Below are positions 32,630 through 44,239 of a stretch of DNA of 64,000 nt, one piece after another. The notes beneath the pieces are model-generated. The model was given only the letters and a program-made list of their open reading frames with translations, had not been told where the DNA came from and did no database searches. Each line of letters opens with the position of its first letter. Positions within the stretch are counted from its first letter, which is position 1. Source of the DNA: Ophiodon elongatus (Eukaryota > Chordata > Actinopteri > Perciformes > Hexagrammidae); the NCBI GenBank assembly GCA_016806645.1, contig JACSYO010000016.1, positions 1 through 64,000 of the forward strand. Reading direction: 5' to 3'. The translations under genes were made by a program, and so were the position numbers.

Positions 32630-35160
32630 AAAACGAACTCACGAGCCCCCGGCTGAGCGCCGCCGTGTTGGAGTTCTCCCCGGAGAACGAGAGGGTCGCC
32701 TCCCTGCGCCTGCACGGGGAGTAAGGCTCTGTTGTTTGTGCCTATGCACCGAACAGCAGTTCGGAGTATCCGGCCTTCTTGGTGTCGGTGGGAGGGGTCC
32801 TGGAAAGGGCGCCTCCTGCTGACTCCATAGTTCTCCTGGGAGACTTCAACGCTCACGTGGGCAACGACAGAGAAACCTGGCGGGGGGTGATTGGGAGGAA
32901 CGGCTTGCCTGATCTGAACCCAAGTGGTGTCTCGCTGTTGGACTTCTGTGGTAGCCACGGTTTGTCCATAACGAACACCATGTTCGAACATAGGGTGGCT
33001 CATAAGTGTACCTGGTACCAGAACACCTTAGGCTGTAGATCAATGATCGACTTTATAATCGTTTCATCTGATCTGCGGCCGTATGTCTTGGACACTCGGG
33101 TGAAGAGAGGAGCAGAGCTGTCAACTGATCACCACCTGGTGGTGAGTTGGATCAGATGGCGGGGGAATCGGCTGGAAAGACCCGGCAAGCCCAAACGTGT
33201 AGTGAGGGTGAACTGGGAACGTCTGGCGGAGGATCCTGTCCAGGAGCTCTTCAACTTCCACCTCCGGAAGAACTTCTCACACATCCCAAGGGAGGCTGGG
33301 GACATGGAATCCGAGTGGACCATGTTCAAAGCCTCTATTGTGGACGCAGCCGCTAGGAGCTGTGGTCGGAAGGTCACCGGTGCCTGTCGTGGCGGTAACC
33401 AGAGAACCCGGTGGTGAACACCAGGGGTAAGGGAAGCCGTCAAACTGAAGAAGGAGGCCTTTCGGGCCTGGTTGGCTCAGGGGTCTCCTGAAACAGCTGA
33501 GAGGTACCGGCAGGCCAGAAGGGCTGCAGCTGCAGTGGTCGTGGACGCTAAAACTCGGGCATGGGAGGAGTTCGGGGAGGCCATGGAGAAGGACTTTCGG
33601 TTGGCCTCAAGGAAGTTCTGGCAAACCATCCGACGGCTCAGGAAGGGAAAGCAGGGCTTACCCCAGGCTGTGCTCAGCACGGGGGGGGAACTGCTGACCC
33701 GGACGGGGGACATCGTCGGGCGGTGGAAAGAGCACTTTGAGGAACTCCTAAACCCGGCCAACATGTCCTCTAGAGAGGAGGCAGCGCCTGAAGACTTGGG
33801 GGGGGTCGCATCCATATCCTTGGCAGAGGCCACTAAGGTAGTCAATAAGCTCCTTGGTGGCAAGGCGCCGGGGGTGGATGAGATTCGCCCTGAGATGCTG
33901 AAGGCGCTGGACGTTGTTGGGTTGTCTTGGCTGACACGCCTTTTCAATGTCGCATGGGGGTCGGGAACAGTGCCCATGGACTGGCAGACCGGGGTGGTGG
34001 TTCCCATTTTCAAAAAGGGGGACCGGAGAGTGTGCTCGAATTATCGGGGTATCACACTACTCAGACTCCTGGGGAAAGTGTATGCCAGGGTGCTGGAAAG
34101 GAGGCTCCGACCGATTGTCGAACCTCGGATTCAAGAGGAGCGGTGCGGATTCTGTCCCGGTCGTGGAACAGTGGACCAGCTCTTTACCCTCGCAAGACTA
34201 CTGGAGGGGTTCTAGGAGTTTGCCCAACCAGTCCACATGTGTTTTGTGGACTTGGGGAAGGCCTTCGACCGGGTCCCTCGGGGGTTTTTGTGGGGGGTGC
34301 TGCGGGAGTATGGGGTGCCGGTCCCGTTACAACGGGCCATCCGGTCTCTGTACGACTGCAGTAGGAGCTGTGTTCGTATTCTCGGCAATAAGTCAGACGC
34401 GTTCCCGGTGGGTGTTGGTGTCCGCCAGGGCTGCCCTTGATAACCGGTCCTGTTCGTGACTTTCATGGACAGGATATCTAGGCGTAGCCAGGGGGAGGAG
34501 AACGTCGGGGGTCTCGGGATCGCCTCTCTGCTGTTCGCAGATGATGTGGTCCTGTTGGCCTCTTCGGACCATGACCTCCAGCAGTCACTGTGGCGATTTG
34601 CAGCCGAGTGTGAAGCGGCGGGGATGAGAGTAAGCACATCCAAATCCGAGGCCATGGTACTCTGCCGGAAACCGGTGGATTGCTCCCTCCGGGTGGGGAC
34701 ACAGTGCCTATCGCAAGCGAAGGAGTTCAAGTATCTCGGGGTCTTGTTCACGAGTGAGGGTAAGATGGAGCGGGAGATCGACCGACGGATCTGTGCGGCT
34801 GCAGCAGTAAAACAGGCGGTGCACCGGACCGTCTTGGTGAAGAGGGAGCTGAGCCGGAAGGCAAAGCTCGCAATTTACCGGGCGGTCTACGTTCCGACCC
34901 TCACCTATGGTCACGAACTCTGGGTCGTGAACCGAAAGAACGAGGTCTCGGATACAAGCGGCCGAAATGAGTTTTCTTCGTAGTGTGGCCGGGCTCAGAC
35001 CCAGAACCCTCTGGAGGGATTATATCTCCCAGCTGGCCTGGGAACGCCTCGGGATCCCCAGAACGAGCTGGAAAATGTTGTGGATGAGAGGGAAGTCTGG
35101 GTCAGCCTGCTGGGACGCTGCCACCGCGACCCGACCCCGGATAAGAGGATGATAATGGAT
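32630..35160 (+). mobile_element. RTE-clade (Rex3-like) LINE, nearly full RT but broken
   Basis: Endonuclease motifs come first: SIVLLGDFNAHVGNDRETW near 32826, DFIIVSSDLRPYVLD and LSTDHHLVVSWIRWR near 33120. The reverse transcriptase follows with LLGGKAPGVDEIRPEMLKAL, VVVPIFKKGDRRVCSNYRGI, HMCFVDLGKAFDRVPRG, GVRQGCP near 34430 and FADDVVLLASS near 34540; then KEFKYLGVLFTSEGKMEREI and VPTLTYGHELWVV. Single stops at 33415, 34213 and 34438 and frame changes break it. The 3' part is deleted between MSFLRSVAGL and RTLWRDYISQLAWERLGIP, and the end carries ATGGATGGATG. Higher GC and few breaks suggest a younger copy than the L2 relics. Confidence 0.9.
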
Positions 35161-36038
35161 GGATGTACTGGGTAGATAAAGTTGGCACCATATATACTGT
35201 AACAGTACAGTAATACATTTTTCAAAATGTTGACAGTAAAAGAACATGACTACCAGCCAAAGATTATTTTGTAAAGATTCTTCCACATATTCCTATGCGT
35301 AGTGCTATGCTAGAACAAATGTACTATATATACTAATGAGAAAATTATGATGATGATGCTATAGGTGTGTGGATATGTCTGAGGATTTAGCCAATAGATT
35401 CCTAGACAAAATGTTTTTTTGAGTGACTAACTCTGAGAGTTGAACAGATACAGTAAGCAAGTAATTGGTGCCGTAGTGCTCTTTTCATCATCGAGCAAGA
35501 GAACAGTGAGCAATTGTAGAATTGCTAATTATTCTACTTTTAATATTAGATATTTACACCACTTTAGGCATGTATTAGTTGAAATAAATCTTACAATGGT
35601 CAGTCTGCCATAGATGTCCTTCACAATGGGATTAAGCCTTAAATTTAAGTGACATTAAATAATGCCAGCCAAAATGTTAGTTTTGTAGTAATACCTTTAT
35701 ACAATTGCTTAGCTCAAAAACAAACTAAAAACTAAAAGCATTGTTTTCATAGACACTGATACCTAAAAGTGCCAACAAAAGTTACTTAAACGTACATTTT
35801 AGCTGTCCTTGATTCTCCACTGGCGTGACGCTATTATGTCCTATGGTGTTATCCTTAACAAATGATCTAGGTAATGAACATGACAGTTTGTCTTTAGAGC
35901 TATCTTTTTAACTATTTCAATCTTATGCATGGTTTTACATGAGGACGTTTGGTCACTGACATTATACAAGGAAATAACAAGAGTTTGCATTGAAATGTGT
36001 GTGAATACCATAAACACACACATACTCCCTGGACTAGA
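35161..36038. other. No gene seen
   Basis: AT-rich spacer between the RTE-like LINE and the HECT pseudogene. No motif was recognised on either strand. Confidence 0.55.
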
Positions 36039-37922
36039 TTAGATTATGTCCATTACCCACACATTAGACTCCAACACCTCGTTCATCTCTGAGCTGAAGT
36101 CAGGGTAGCTGTCATAATGGACTGACAGCTCCAGCACACAGCCACAAGTATGGGCCACAGGTCTTCTCTGAAAGCCTCAAATCTGAGTAAAGGCAATAAT
36201 AGATCTGACCCTGTGCAAAACCTGAGGAACAAACACAGATGATGCATATCAGCATTCCTCAAATATGTGGTTAGGTACTTCTGAATGTCCTTCTGTTGGA
36301 CATTCATTGTCTCTGGGAATGTGAGAGACTTCACAACCTTTCTCACAGTTGGTTGCAGGGTTTCGTATACAGTTGTGAGGTCCTCGAGGCTGTGCCCGGC
36401 GGTGCTGAGTATTTTTGCCCATTGTTCAATGACCTAGACATGCTCTTGAACAAGCCTTTTGTGGGCAAGCTGCTGGAGGATTTCATTGACATTGCTGGCT
36501 GTTGGCATCCTTCTGCAGCTGTGGTTATCTAGGATCTCAATTAATTCTTCTTGGTCAACGCTGTTAAAATCTGATCCAGAATGAGAATGGATGAGAGACA
36601 ATCTCTCACAACTCCTCCATCATCATACCCCATCTCAGGTGTTCCATCTGGCAGAACAAGCTGGATTTTGATGTCTTGAAGTCTGTCATCACAGAAATGT
36701 GCCATGAGTTCTCAAAGTACCTGCCCTCTGTGAACAACCAATACTCTCTTCACTCTCTCACTGGACGGCATGGTTTGTGGTGAAACAGGCAGCGTATCAT
36801 CCAAATTATGTTGCTCATTTTCAGAAAAGTCTCCTACAAAAACCACGTTGTTGCTCTCAAAAACATCCTTACTTCCACCCTGTGTGGAATACAGCGCAAA
36901 GTCAAAATTGTCATAGCTTGTAGTGCTTCCAAGAAGTATCACTTCAGGGTTGACCGTTTCAAATGTAGCAGATGGCGGCGCCGTAGCAACACTGAGAGAA
37001 GAAGTGGAAGACGTATTATGAGAGCTCACCTGTCTCTCCAAAGATGGAGCCAAACCTGTGCTGTGACTGTGTGGACTGTCCATTGTTTTCTTCTGTGTGG
37101 TCAAATACAACCTAAGAAGAGGGAGCTTTGTGTCAGTGTACAATTGTCCAACTGTAATTACATTGTAAACCGTCACCTCTTGATAATCTTTGAGCTCTAA
37201 CTCAAAATCTGTTAAAGGCCCGCCCCAGACTATTTCTCCTTTCTGGAAAGAACAGGCCAATTGCTTCCTGAATCAAATCCCTTTTCTGAGCATCCTTTGA
37301 AATATCGACTTTTCTTGTTCCACCTCCTTGTCTGGCTCTCACTTGCTTGAAAACCTCTTTTTCATTATCATAATGCATCCATCCTATTTCTATTTTTCTC
37401 ATCGTCTTCAGAGCATTTCTTTTCTGAGATGGTTGTGAGTGCGTGCTCCCCTTGGTTTGTGCTGCTGCCTCCTCCATCACAAGGTTTTCTTTTGGCCAAT
37501 TTTTGTTTTAGGCACTCAAAAAGCTTTGATTTCCAAGTGTTGTTGTGGCTGTTTTCCTTCCGCTTACAAAATCCTAACACTGCTAGGCGATCACCATATG
37601 ATGGCAAATAAGTCTTCATCTGTCATCAGCTGTATGGTGCTGGCATCAATCTAAACATGGAAACATTGTTTAAAAAAGAGCAATCCTGATTAGATAACCT
37701 AATAATTTTTATTATTTTGTTATCTACAGTTTAATGAAACAAGAAAGATCATGTTTATTTTCAGAAACAATCATTTAGAAGCAATAAAAAGTGTCTATGA
37801 AAAGTACAGTTGTTTGACTCAAATACTCTGCTTTTGCAGTTAAATACCTTCTCATGCTCCAGGATCTCTATTGTTTCCTCAGGAACATTTCTCTGTCTCA
37901 AGAAGTCACTTAGATTATCCAT
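36039..37922 (-). pseudogene. SAM-like/HECT-domain gene remnant (G2E3-like fish family)
   Basis: On the - strand a first exon (37922-37848) reads MDNLSDFLRQRNVPEETIE and ends before GTATTT. After a 197-bp intron a second exon starts at 37650 with IDASTIQLMTDEDL and, after a frameshift, YLPSYGDRLAVLGFCKRKE: a SAM-like module. A middle part follows (FKQVRARQGGGTRKVDIS, FELELKDYQEVTVYNVITVG). The HECT domain begins LVLPDGTPEMGYDDGGVVRD, lacks its middle, and resumes with NVNEILQQLAHKRLVQEH, the C-lobe phrase HHLCLFLRFCTGSDL and, in another frame, VHYDSYPDFSSEMNEVLES before TAA at 36041-36039. In-frame TGA (36713) and TAG plus at least three frameshifts show it is broken. HECT proteins pass ubiquitin through a C-lobe cysteine; it is not identifiable here. 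Confidence 0.75.
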
Positions 37923-39060
37923 CCTGTGAGCATGCATTACAAGGAAAGTTATTGGGGGATGTCATCATACATACATCACATATACACAACAAGAGTCTTG
38001 GGCTACAGATGAGCTAAGATTTGGAAATGGCATTGTAAGTTTTTTTCAAATCTGTGACACGACTACTGTGTTCTGCAATGCACCATGGCTAATATTAATA
38101 TGAATTTGAAAGGCATTGAAACATACAGGTTGTATACTGTAAATGTAGCTTATATAAAAGGCTAAATATTGTTTTGAGGTCTAAGGCACTCGCTCTAACT
38201 AGTTTCAGGACAGACTGCTGCTGTCACTGCAGTGAAGTCTTGGTCACATACATTTTTGTAACAATAACAGTTTGGTATTTCTATCTTAATCTTGGTGCAT
38301 GCCAACATTTAAAAATGCAATCATACAGTGTAGTATGACCTACTGAAGCAAGTCAAGTGAAGTTTTGTCAGGATAACTTTCACCTTTCAACAAAAAAACC
38401 CAGATGCTATTCTTATAGCTCATGATAGTTCAGTCTACATTTGCAAACATTAACCATCCACTCCTAAACCTCTCTTTTTCATAACTAAGGAATCACTTTA
38501 TATAAAACATATATTAATTTAAAAAGAATAAATGCAGAACAGGATGAGAACTAACGAATATTTTAAACATAACAGTAATTTTTACCTTAGAAAGTCTATA
38601 TATAAACGTAGTAATATCTTACACACTTACACAGGTCTAAAATGTCAACACAATAACAAATCGCTGACATCAAAACACTGAGTTGTACCGCAGGTAGAGG
38701 GGAGGGGCTGCCGTCAAGTTTTATTTTTTAATCTATCCTTTGTTACAAACTCTAAGCTGAACAGGGAGGCCACATACAGACAGCTTTAGCTTATTTTACA
38801 ACGAGTTGCTGTTAACTTAACCAGCGCACTGTGGTTAAGTAAAACATACCGAGAGACTGTGGTCAAAATAGCGGAAAATATGTCTTTTCTACATGTTGTT
38901 GAACGACCGTTAGCCTCCTCTCAGAGGCTTTTACCTGCAACGGTTGTATTTCAGACAGTGACAGGCGTAGTTGTTGTTAACTCAAACCTTATCTTTATTT
39001 CACCTGGTTCACTGTTTCTTCACCATGGCTTCCTGCTCTGCTTTGTTACGCTCCACCGTC
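37923..39060. other. No gene seen; possible upstream region of the SAM/HECT remnant
   Basis: AT-rich sequence with no recognised exon. A stretch at 38700-38900 has slightly higher GC (AGGTAGAGGGGAGGGGCTGC), but no promoter motif could be defended. Confidence 0.4.
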
Positions 39061-39068
39061 AGTCAGTA

Positions 39069-39124
39069 TCTCATAATTATGAGATAGTAAGTCGAAATTA
39101 TGATATATATGTCATAATTATGAG
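39069..39124. repeat. Palindromic CATAATTATG repeats at a LINE edge
   Basis: CTCATAATTATGAG (39070-39083) is a perfect 14-bp palindrome, and TCATAATTATGA recurs at 39112-39123, with GTCGAAATTATGA between. The stretch ends where L2-like LINE sequence begins. This looks like a short tandem repeat of about 20 bp that hosted or formed at the insertion site. Confidence 0.7.
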
Positions 39125-39125
39125 A

Positions 39126-41010
39126 AACCTCTTCTTAAGAAGCCAACTCTTGATCCAGAGGTGTTGGCTAACTATAGACCGATCTCTAACCTTCCCTTCC
39201 TCTCTAAGATCCTTGAGAAAGTAGTCGCAAATCAGTTATGTGACTTTCTACATAACAATAGTTTATTTGAGGACTTTCAGTCAGGATTTAGAAAACACCA
39301 CAGCACAGAGACAGCACTGGTGAAAATGACTATAGACCTTCTAATTGCGTCAGATAAAGGACTTGTCTCTGTCCTTGTCTTGTTAGACCTTAGTGCTGCG
39401 TTCGACACCATTGACCATCACATCCTATTTTGATTTGATTGGCATTAAAGGTACCGCACTAAGCTGGTTTAAATCTTATTTATCAGATCGATCTCAGTTT
39501 GTATATGTAAACGATGAATCCTCGATGACCACCAACGTCAGTCATGGAGTTCCACAAGGTTCTGTGCTTGGACCAATCTTATTCACCTTATATATGCTTC
39601 CTTTGGGCAATATCATCAGAAAACACTACATAGACTTTCATTGTTATGCAGATGATACTCAATTATATATATCGATCAATCCAGATGAAACTAACCAGGT
39701 TGCTAAACTTCAGGCATGTCTTAAAGATATAAAAATATGGATGACCTGCAACTTCCTTATGTTAAACTCGGACAAAACTGAAGTTATTCTACTAGGCCAA
39801 GAACACCTCCGAAATCACTTATCTGATGATATAGTTTCTCTTGATGGCATTCTCCTGGCATCCAACACCACCGTAAAGAATCTCAGTTATCTTTAATCAG
39901 AACTTGACCTTTAACTTTCATGTAAAATAAATCTCAAGGACTGCCTTTTTTCACCTACGTAACATTTAAAAAATTAGACACATCCTGTCTCAAAGTGATG
40001 CAGAAAAATTAGTTCACACATTTGTTACTTCTAAACTAGACTACTGCAATTCCATATTATCAGGCTGCTTTAATAAGTCTCTTAAATCTCTCCAGTTGAT
40101 CCAGAATGCTGCAGCTCATGTACTAAGAAAAACTAAGAAAAGAGATCATATTACTCCCATATTAGCTTCTCTGAACTGGCTCCCTGTAAAATCCAGAATC
40201 AAATTTAAAATCCTTCTTCTCACCTACAAAGCCTTAATTAGTGAGGCACCATCATATCTTAAGGATCTCATAGTACCATATTACCCCACTAGAGAGCTTA
40301 TAGTACCATATTACCTCACTAGAGAGCTCATAGTACCATATTACCCCACTAGAGAGCTTAGAGTACCATATTACCCCACTAGACAGCTCATAGTACCATA
40401 TTACCCCACTAGACAGCTATGCTCACTGAATGCGAGGCTACTTGTGGTTCCTAGAGTCTTATCAAGATCGTGGTTGCGTTTGGATCCTAGTCCTGCATCC
40501 TGCTGTGGTCCTGCCTGACACCTACTGCTATTATCATTAATTCTAGTTGCATTACAATTAGTATGGTCAATACCATTAATGCTTCTATTATCATTACTAT
40601 TCTATTATGCTCTACTATTCTACTATGCTTCTATTGTCATTACTATTCTACTAAGCTCTACTATAGTAATCAGTGTTTTGATTACTATTCTACTACTATG
40701 CTGTTTTTTTTTACATGAATCATTTCTGTCATGTGAATTGAATGTGTTGTAACTCTGTTATGCTGTTCATTCTGTACACATGACATCTATTGTACTTCTG
40801 TCCATCCTGATAGAGGATCCTCCTCTGTTGCTCACCTGAAGGTTTCTTCCCTTTTTCTCCCCGTTAAATGTTTTTTTCGGGGAGTTTTTCCTGAACCGAT
40901 GTGAGGTCCCGGGACACAGGATGTCGTATGTGTACAGATTGTAAAGCCCTCTCAGGCAAATTTGTAATTTGTGATTTTGGGCGATACAAAATAAATTGGA
41001 AAAATTGAAA
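39126..41010 (+). mobile_element. L2-like LINE, RT through 3' UTR, decayed
   Basis: The copy starts at LKKPTLDPE then LANYRPISNLPFLSKILEKV, FQSGFRKHHSTETALVKMT, LDLSAAFDTIDHH, a frameshift, then GVPQGSVLGPILFTLYMLPL, CYADDTQLYISI and WMTCNFLMLNSDKTEVILLG. After another break it continues with MIQNAAAHVLRKTKKRDHIT to 40518. A 30-bp in-frame expansion lies at 40261-40420. The 3' UTR ends with GGGCGATACAAAATAAATTGG and AT-rich remnants of the (TTGAA)n tail. Catalytic YADD is intact, but the protein is not. Confidence 0.9.
40261..40420 (+). repeat. 30-bp in-frame expansion in LINE coding sequence
   Basis: Five units of CTCATAGTACCATATTACCC plus CACTAGAGAG, encoding (LIVPYYPTRE)n with small changes (RVPYY, TRQ). 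The copy at 24580-26106 has one unit at the same place, so the expansion happened in this copy. Confidence 0.93.
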
Positions 41011-41744
41011 TTGAAATTAAACTACGTAGTATCCTTGTTTCAAAGATTTTAATTGTTTTAATTTTCCAGCCAAATGACTCCTGGCCATGCTCTGTGTGTA
41101 TTTCTCATGTAATATCTTCTTTGCTTTGTTGTGGTCCATAGCTGCACACATAATTCCTCCAGGACAGAATGTGTGTGGGTGAGAGGCTGTGGATCTGTTA
41201 TGAAGGCCTCTTCAGATAGACAGCCAGCTTACATTAGGCCCACTGATGCCAGATGCTCCATACATTTCCATTCATTAGATACACAGTGAAGAATGTGGCG
41301 TGGTCATGTGGCAGGGGAGGTGCAGTTGGCGAGTGAAGTCATCCCTTCTTGTTAATTTAGTCTTATTGCTGTTTCTTATATAACTTTTGTGGTTTACTAA
41401 ATGCTTTACAGAACACAAGCACAATGTTGTCTCACAGCAATCATTACATCTGAAGTATGGTCGGTAATGAGTATTGTTGATGTGACCAGATTTAGTTTTT
41501 CCCAGTACAAAAGAAAAGTTTGTGGCTGAATTGAGATGTTCTTGTAATGGAATGGAATTTTGATTTGTTGATGTGGAACTATGTCATTACCCGAAATCTC
41601 AACATTTTGGGAGCTCTGGCTGCAAAACTGAGAATATTTTCACCTTAGCATGTCCAGGACAGAGGTACTATAGGTCTGGAAAATGTTTAGCAAAGCTTAG
41701 CTTAAAGCAATGTCATAATTCCTCTCCGCAGGGACAGTTTCAGG
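41011..41744. other. No gene seen
   Basis: AT-rich spacer between the L2-like LINE and the Gypsy remnant; no recognisable feature. Confidence 0.5.
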
Positions 41745-43195
41745 GAGAAGAAGGCACATGGTTGAACTTTCTGATCCTTAGCAGCCCGCTGCGAAAGAAC
41801 AGCCCCAAGCCCGGTGTCGAGGCGTCCACCTCCACAATGATCTGGCAGGCCGGATCTGGGAATATGAGGATGGGAGCAGACGTAAAGCGTGACTTTAACT
41901 CACCAAAGGCCCCTGCCTACGTGAAGGTCCACCTGAAGGGCACATGCTGGGAGGTGAGAGCGGTGAGCGGGGCAGCCGTGGAACTGTAGTTACGGATAAA
42001 CCGTCATTAGAAGTTGGCGAAGCCCAGAAAGCCTTGGAGTTCCTTGCGTGTGGAAGGTGGAGGCCAGTCCGCAACTGCTCTTCTCTTAGCAGAGTCCATC
42101 TGGATATTACCCAACTCAAAAGCAGAGAAAATAAGTGGAAGACGGTACCTGTTTTTACGGTGATGTTATTAAGTCCTCTGTAATCGATGCAAGGGCGCAG
42201 GGATTTGTCCTTCTTGCTGACAAAGAAGAAGCCAACTCCAGCAGGGGATGAAGATGGTATAATGAGACCAGCAGCCAAGGAGTCATTAATATATTTTTCT
42301 ATGGTTTTAGTCTCAGGAGACGATAGGGAAAAGAAGTCTACCCCTGGGGGGAGATGTACCCGGGAGGAGGTCGATTGCACAGTCATACGGGCGATGAGGT
42401 GGTAATGAAGTGGCCTGGGTCTTGATGAAAACCTCCTGTAACAAGTCTCTGTCACTACCGGGAGTCTCGGGCAGCACAAGGAAGGTCACACACTCAGATC
42501 GGGGTTCTCAATGCGTTTATTGTAAGCGGATCCTGTTGCGGCTGTCTGGCCGTGTGCTCTCGTGACGATTCCGGCTTCGTCCACTCTCTCGCTCCACCAC
42601 ATCCTCCGTTGTTCCTACAGTTTTTTAAAAGGGGAGACACACAATTCCCGATTGCCTGCAGCTGAGGCTGATTAGACCTCTCCCGGCACCGTTCCCTGAA
42701 CCACTCCCCCACTCAGTTCCATCTGCAGCTGAGCCCAACCACACCCCGCCACCACACCTCCCTTAGGTCATGATAGTCCTTGGGAACACCAGTGAGATCT
42801 GGGGACTCAGGAGAGACAGACAGACTAGGAGCAGATGATGGGACAGGTTTTAGACAGACCGCATGGCAATGAACAGTCCATTGTAAAACAGTTCTTGTAG
42901 CCCAGTCATGTGAGGGTTGTGTCTCCTAATCCAAGGATAGCCCAGTATGACAGGATGTTGAGGAGCATGAATGAGATGAAAGGTGAGTATTTCACTGTGA
43001 TTACCTGACATAGCCATACAAAGAGGAGTGGATTGGTGGGTAACCCTGCAGAGGAGGTGGTCGTCTAAAGCCGTGGCGTGGATAGGTTTCTCCAGGACCA
43101 CCTGCCCGATCCCCAGCTGAGAGGCAAGAGTCATGTCCAGAAGGTTAGCATCTGCACCAGACAGCAGTGGGTTCTGCGGAGCTCCGTGGGTGGTT
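41745..43195 (-). mobile_element. Gypsy-type LTR retrotransposon pol remnant
   Basis: Read on the - strand, the protease is first (43180-42850: GADANLLDMTLASQLGIGQ, HPVILGYPWIRRHNPHMTG), then VPKDYHDLRE, an inserted solo LTR, VFIKTQATSLPPHRPYDCAI-type sequence, and the RT start (INDSLAAGLIIPSSSPAGVG, DKSLRPCIDYRGLNNITV). A deletion removes the rest of the RT, and the frame-shifted connection and RNase H start follow (FTSAPILIFPDPACQIIVEV, DAS). The protease catalytic D of DSG reads as L (LLSGAD), so it is dead. No LTR of its own is identifiable. Confidence 0.85.
42437..42756 (-). mobile_element. Solo LTR, family B, nested in Gypsy pol
   Basis: On the - strand the element starts TGTGGTGGCGGGG, has a TATA-like TTTTAAAA, a poly(A) signal within ACAATAAACGC, and ends GACTTGTTACA. 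It is flanked by perfect 5-bp copies of GGAGG (+ strand CCTCC at 42432-42436 and 42757-42761). Removing it and one copy of the duplication restores an open Gypsy frame across the junction (YHDLRE to VFIKTQ), which proves the boundaries. Length is 320 bp. Confidence 0.9.
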
Positions 43196-43998
43196 CACCA
43201 TGAAACTCCTAAATGGCTTAGGACCTCTTTTTACTTAGAGACAGGACCCTATTTTGATCAGCTCTTTTTTACACAGGTTTTAGAGAGGCGGAAAAAGAGA
43301 GACACTCTCTTTTCTGACACTCTGTGGGTCTGTAGAGACACTGAGGACACATGTTTGTGTTTAAAAGCTATGACAAAGCGCATTTTGCACAATAGGTAAC
43401 CGGTTTTCCAACGGAACAGGAGAAGCTGATAGCCCAGCTCCTCTGAAGCAGTGGACCTGTTATCTGGCTGCAGTAATGAGTGGGAGGAGTGTTTACCCCT
43501 CTGATATTTGTTCTTCACTGAGACCCATGCCTTTTGTGTGAGTGTGGAGGGGCAGGCCTGGGAAAGGGTAGGCCATTGGTTGATGGAACAACTGTCGCGT
43601 GACACTGGGATCCTGGGCCACAGAGAGAACCCTCAGATTTCAGAGAGGCGCTTTGGTCCATACAGCCGGATGCACCCAAAGTGTAAACATGCTTTGCCTG
43701 GGCAGTTGCAACAGTAGAAAATCCCTAACTCTACCCATAAGTGTGAGCTAATTGGGAGAGGCAAGGGGTGTATTGGGATTAGGCCTAAATGTAATTTGTT
43801 ACTTCCACCCCTTTGTATAATTCACATACACACGTAATCTATAATCAGTTTTAGTGTAAAATGATTGGATTTGACAGATTGGATTGTAAGGAAACACATG
43901 ACAAATGTGCTATTCTATTTACAATATTGCAGGTCTTATATTCTGAGCATTAATATACTATTTGCTCTGTAAAGATTTTGTGAAGTACGGTCTCTCTC

Positions 43999-44002
<4 letters not shown>
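43196..44002. other. No gene seen; possible MITE at 43250-43420
   Basis: The phrase TTTAAAAGCTATGACAAAGC followed by GCATTTTGCACAATAGG near 43361-43396 resembles the end of a common fish non-autonomous repeat. Open frames on both strands at 43258-43717 have no known domain. Confidence 0.4.

Positions 44003-44027
<25 letters not shown>
44003..44027. repeat. (TG)n microsatellite
   Basis: A short uninterrupted TG run of about 25 bp. Confidence 0.95.
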
Positions 44028-44029
<2 letters not shown>

Positions 44030-44089
44030 TAATCTGGATTTCTCTGTGCTGTGTTTATGTAGCAGGGCAGGCAGTGAATGCATGTTAGT

Positions 44090-44239
44090 GCATGTGAGTC
44101 CCTTTAAGCATGTCCCATTAGCTAGCTAATTGCTGCTGCTCTGCAGTTCTCTCATACTGCAGTTACAGCTGAGCTGATACCACTATCTGGACTCATGGCA
44201 TCGACATGGAGGCGTACTCCCTATACTCTCGGGTCTCAG
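44090..44239 (+). other. Possible first coding exon of an unknown gene
   Basis: An ATG at 44193 and a second at 44206 are followed by a short open frame (MASTWRRTPYTLGSQ or, in another frame, MEAYSLYSRVSG) ending at CTCAG|GTAAAC. The upstream 100 bp has CCCATTAGCTAGCTAATTGC and CTGCAGTT words but no clear promoter. No downstream exon was recognised within the window, so this is only a candidate. Confidence 0.2.
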
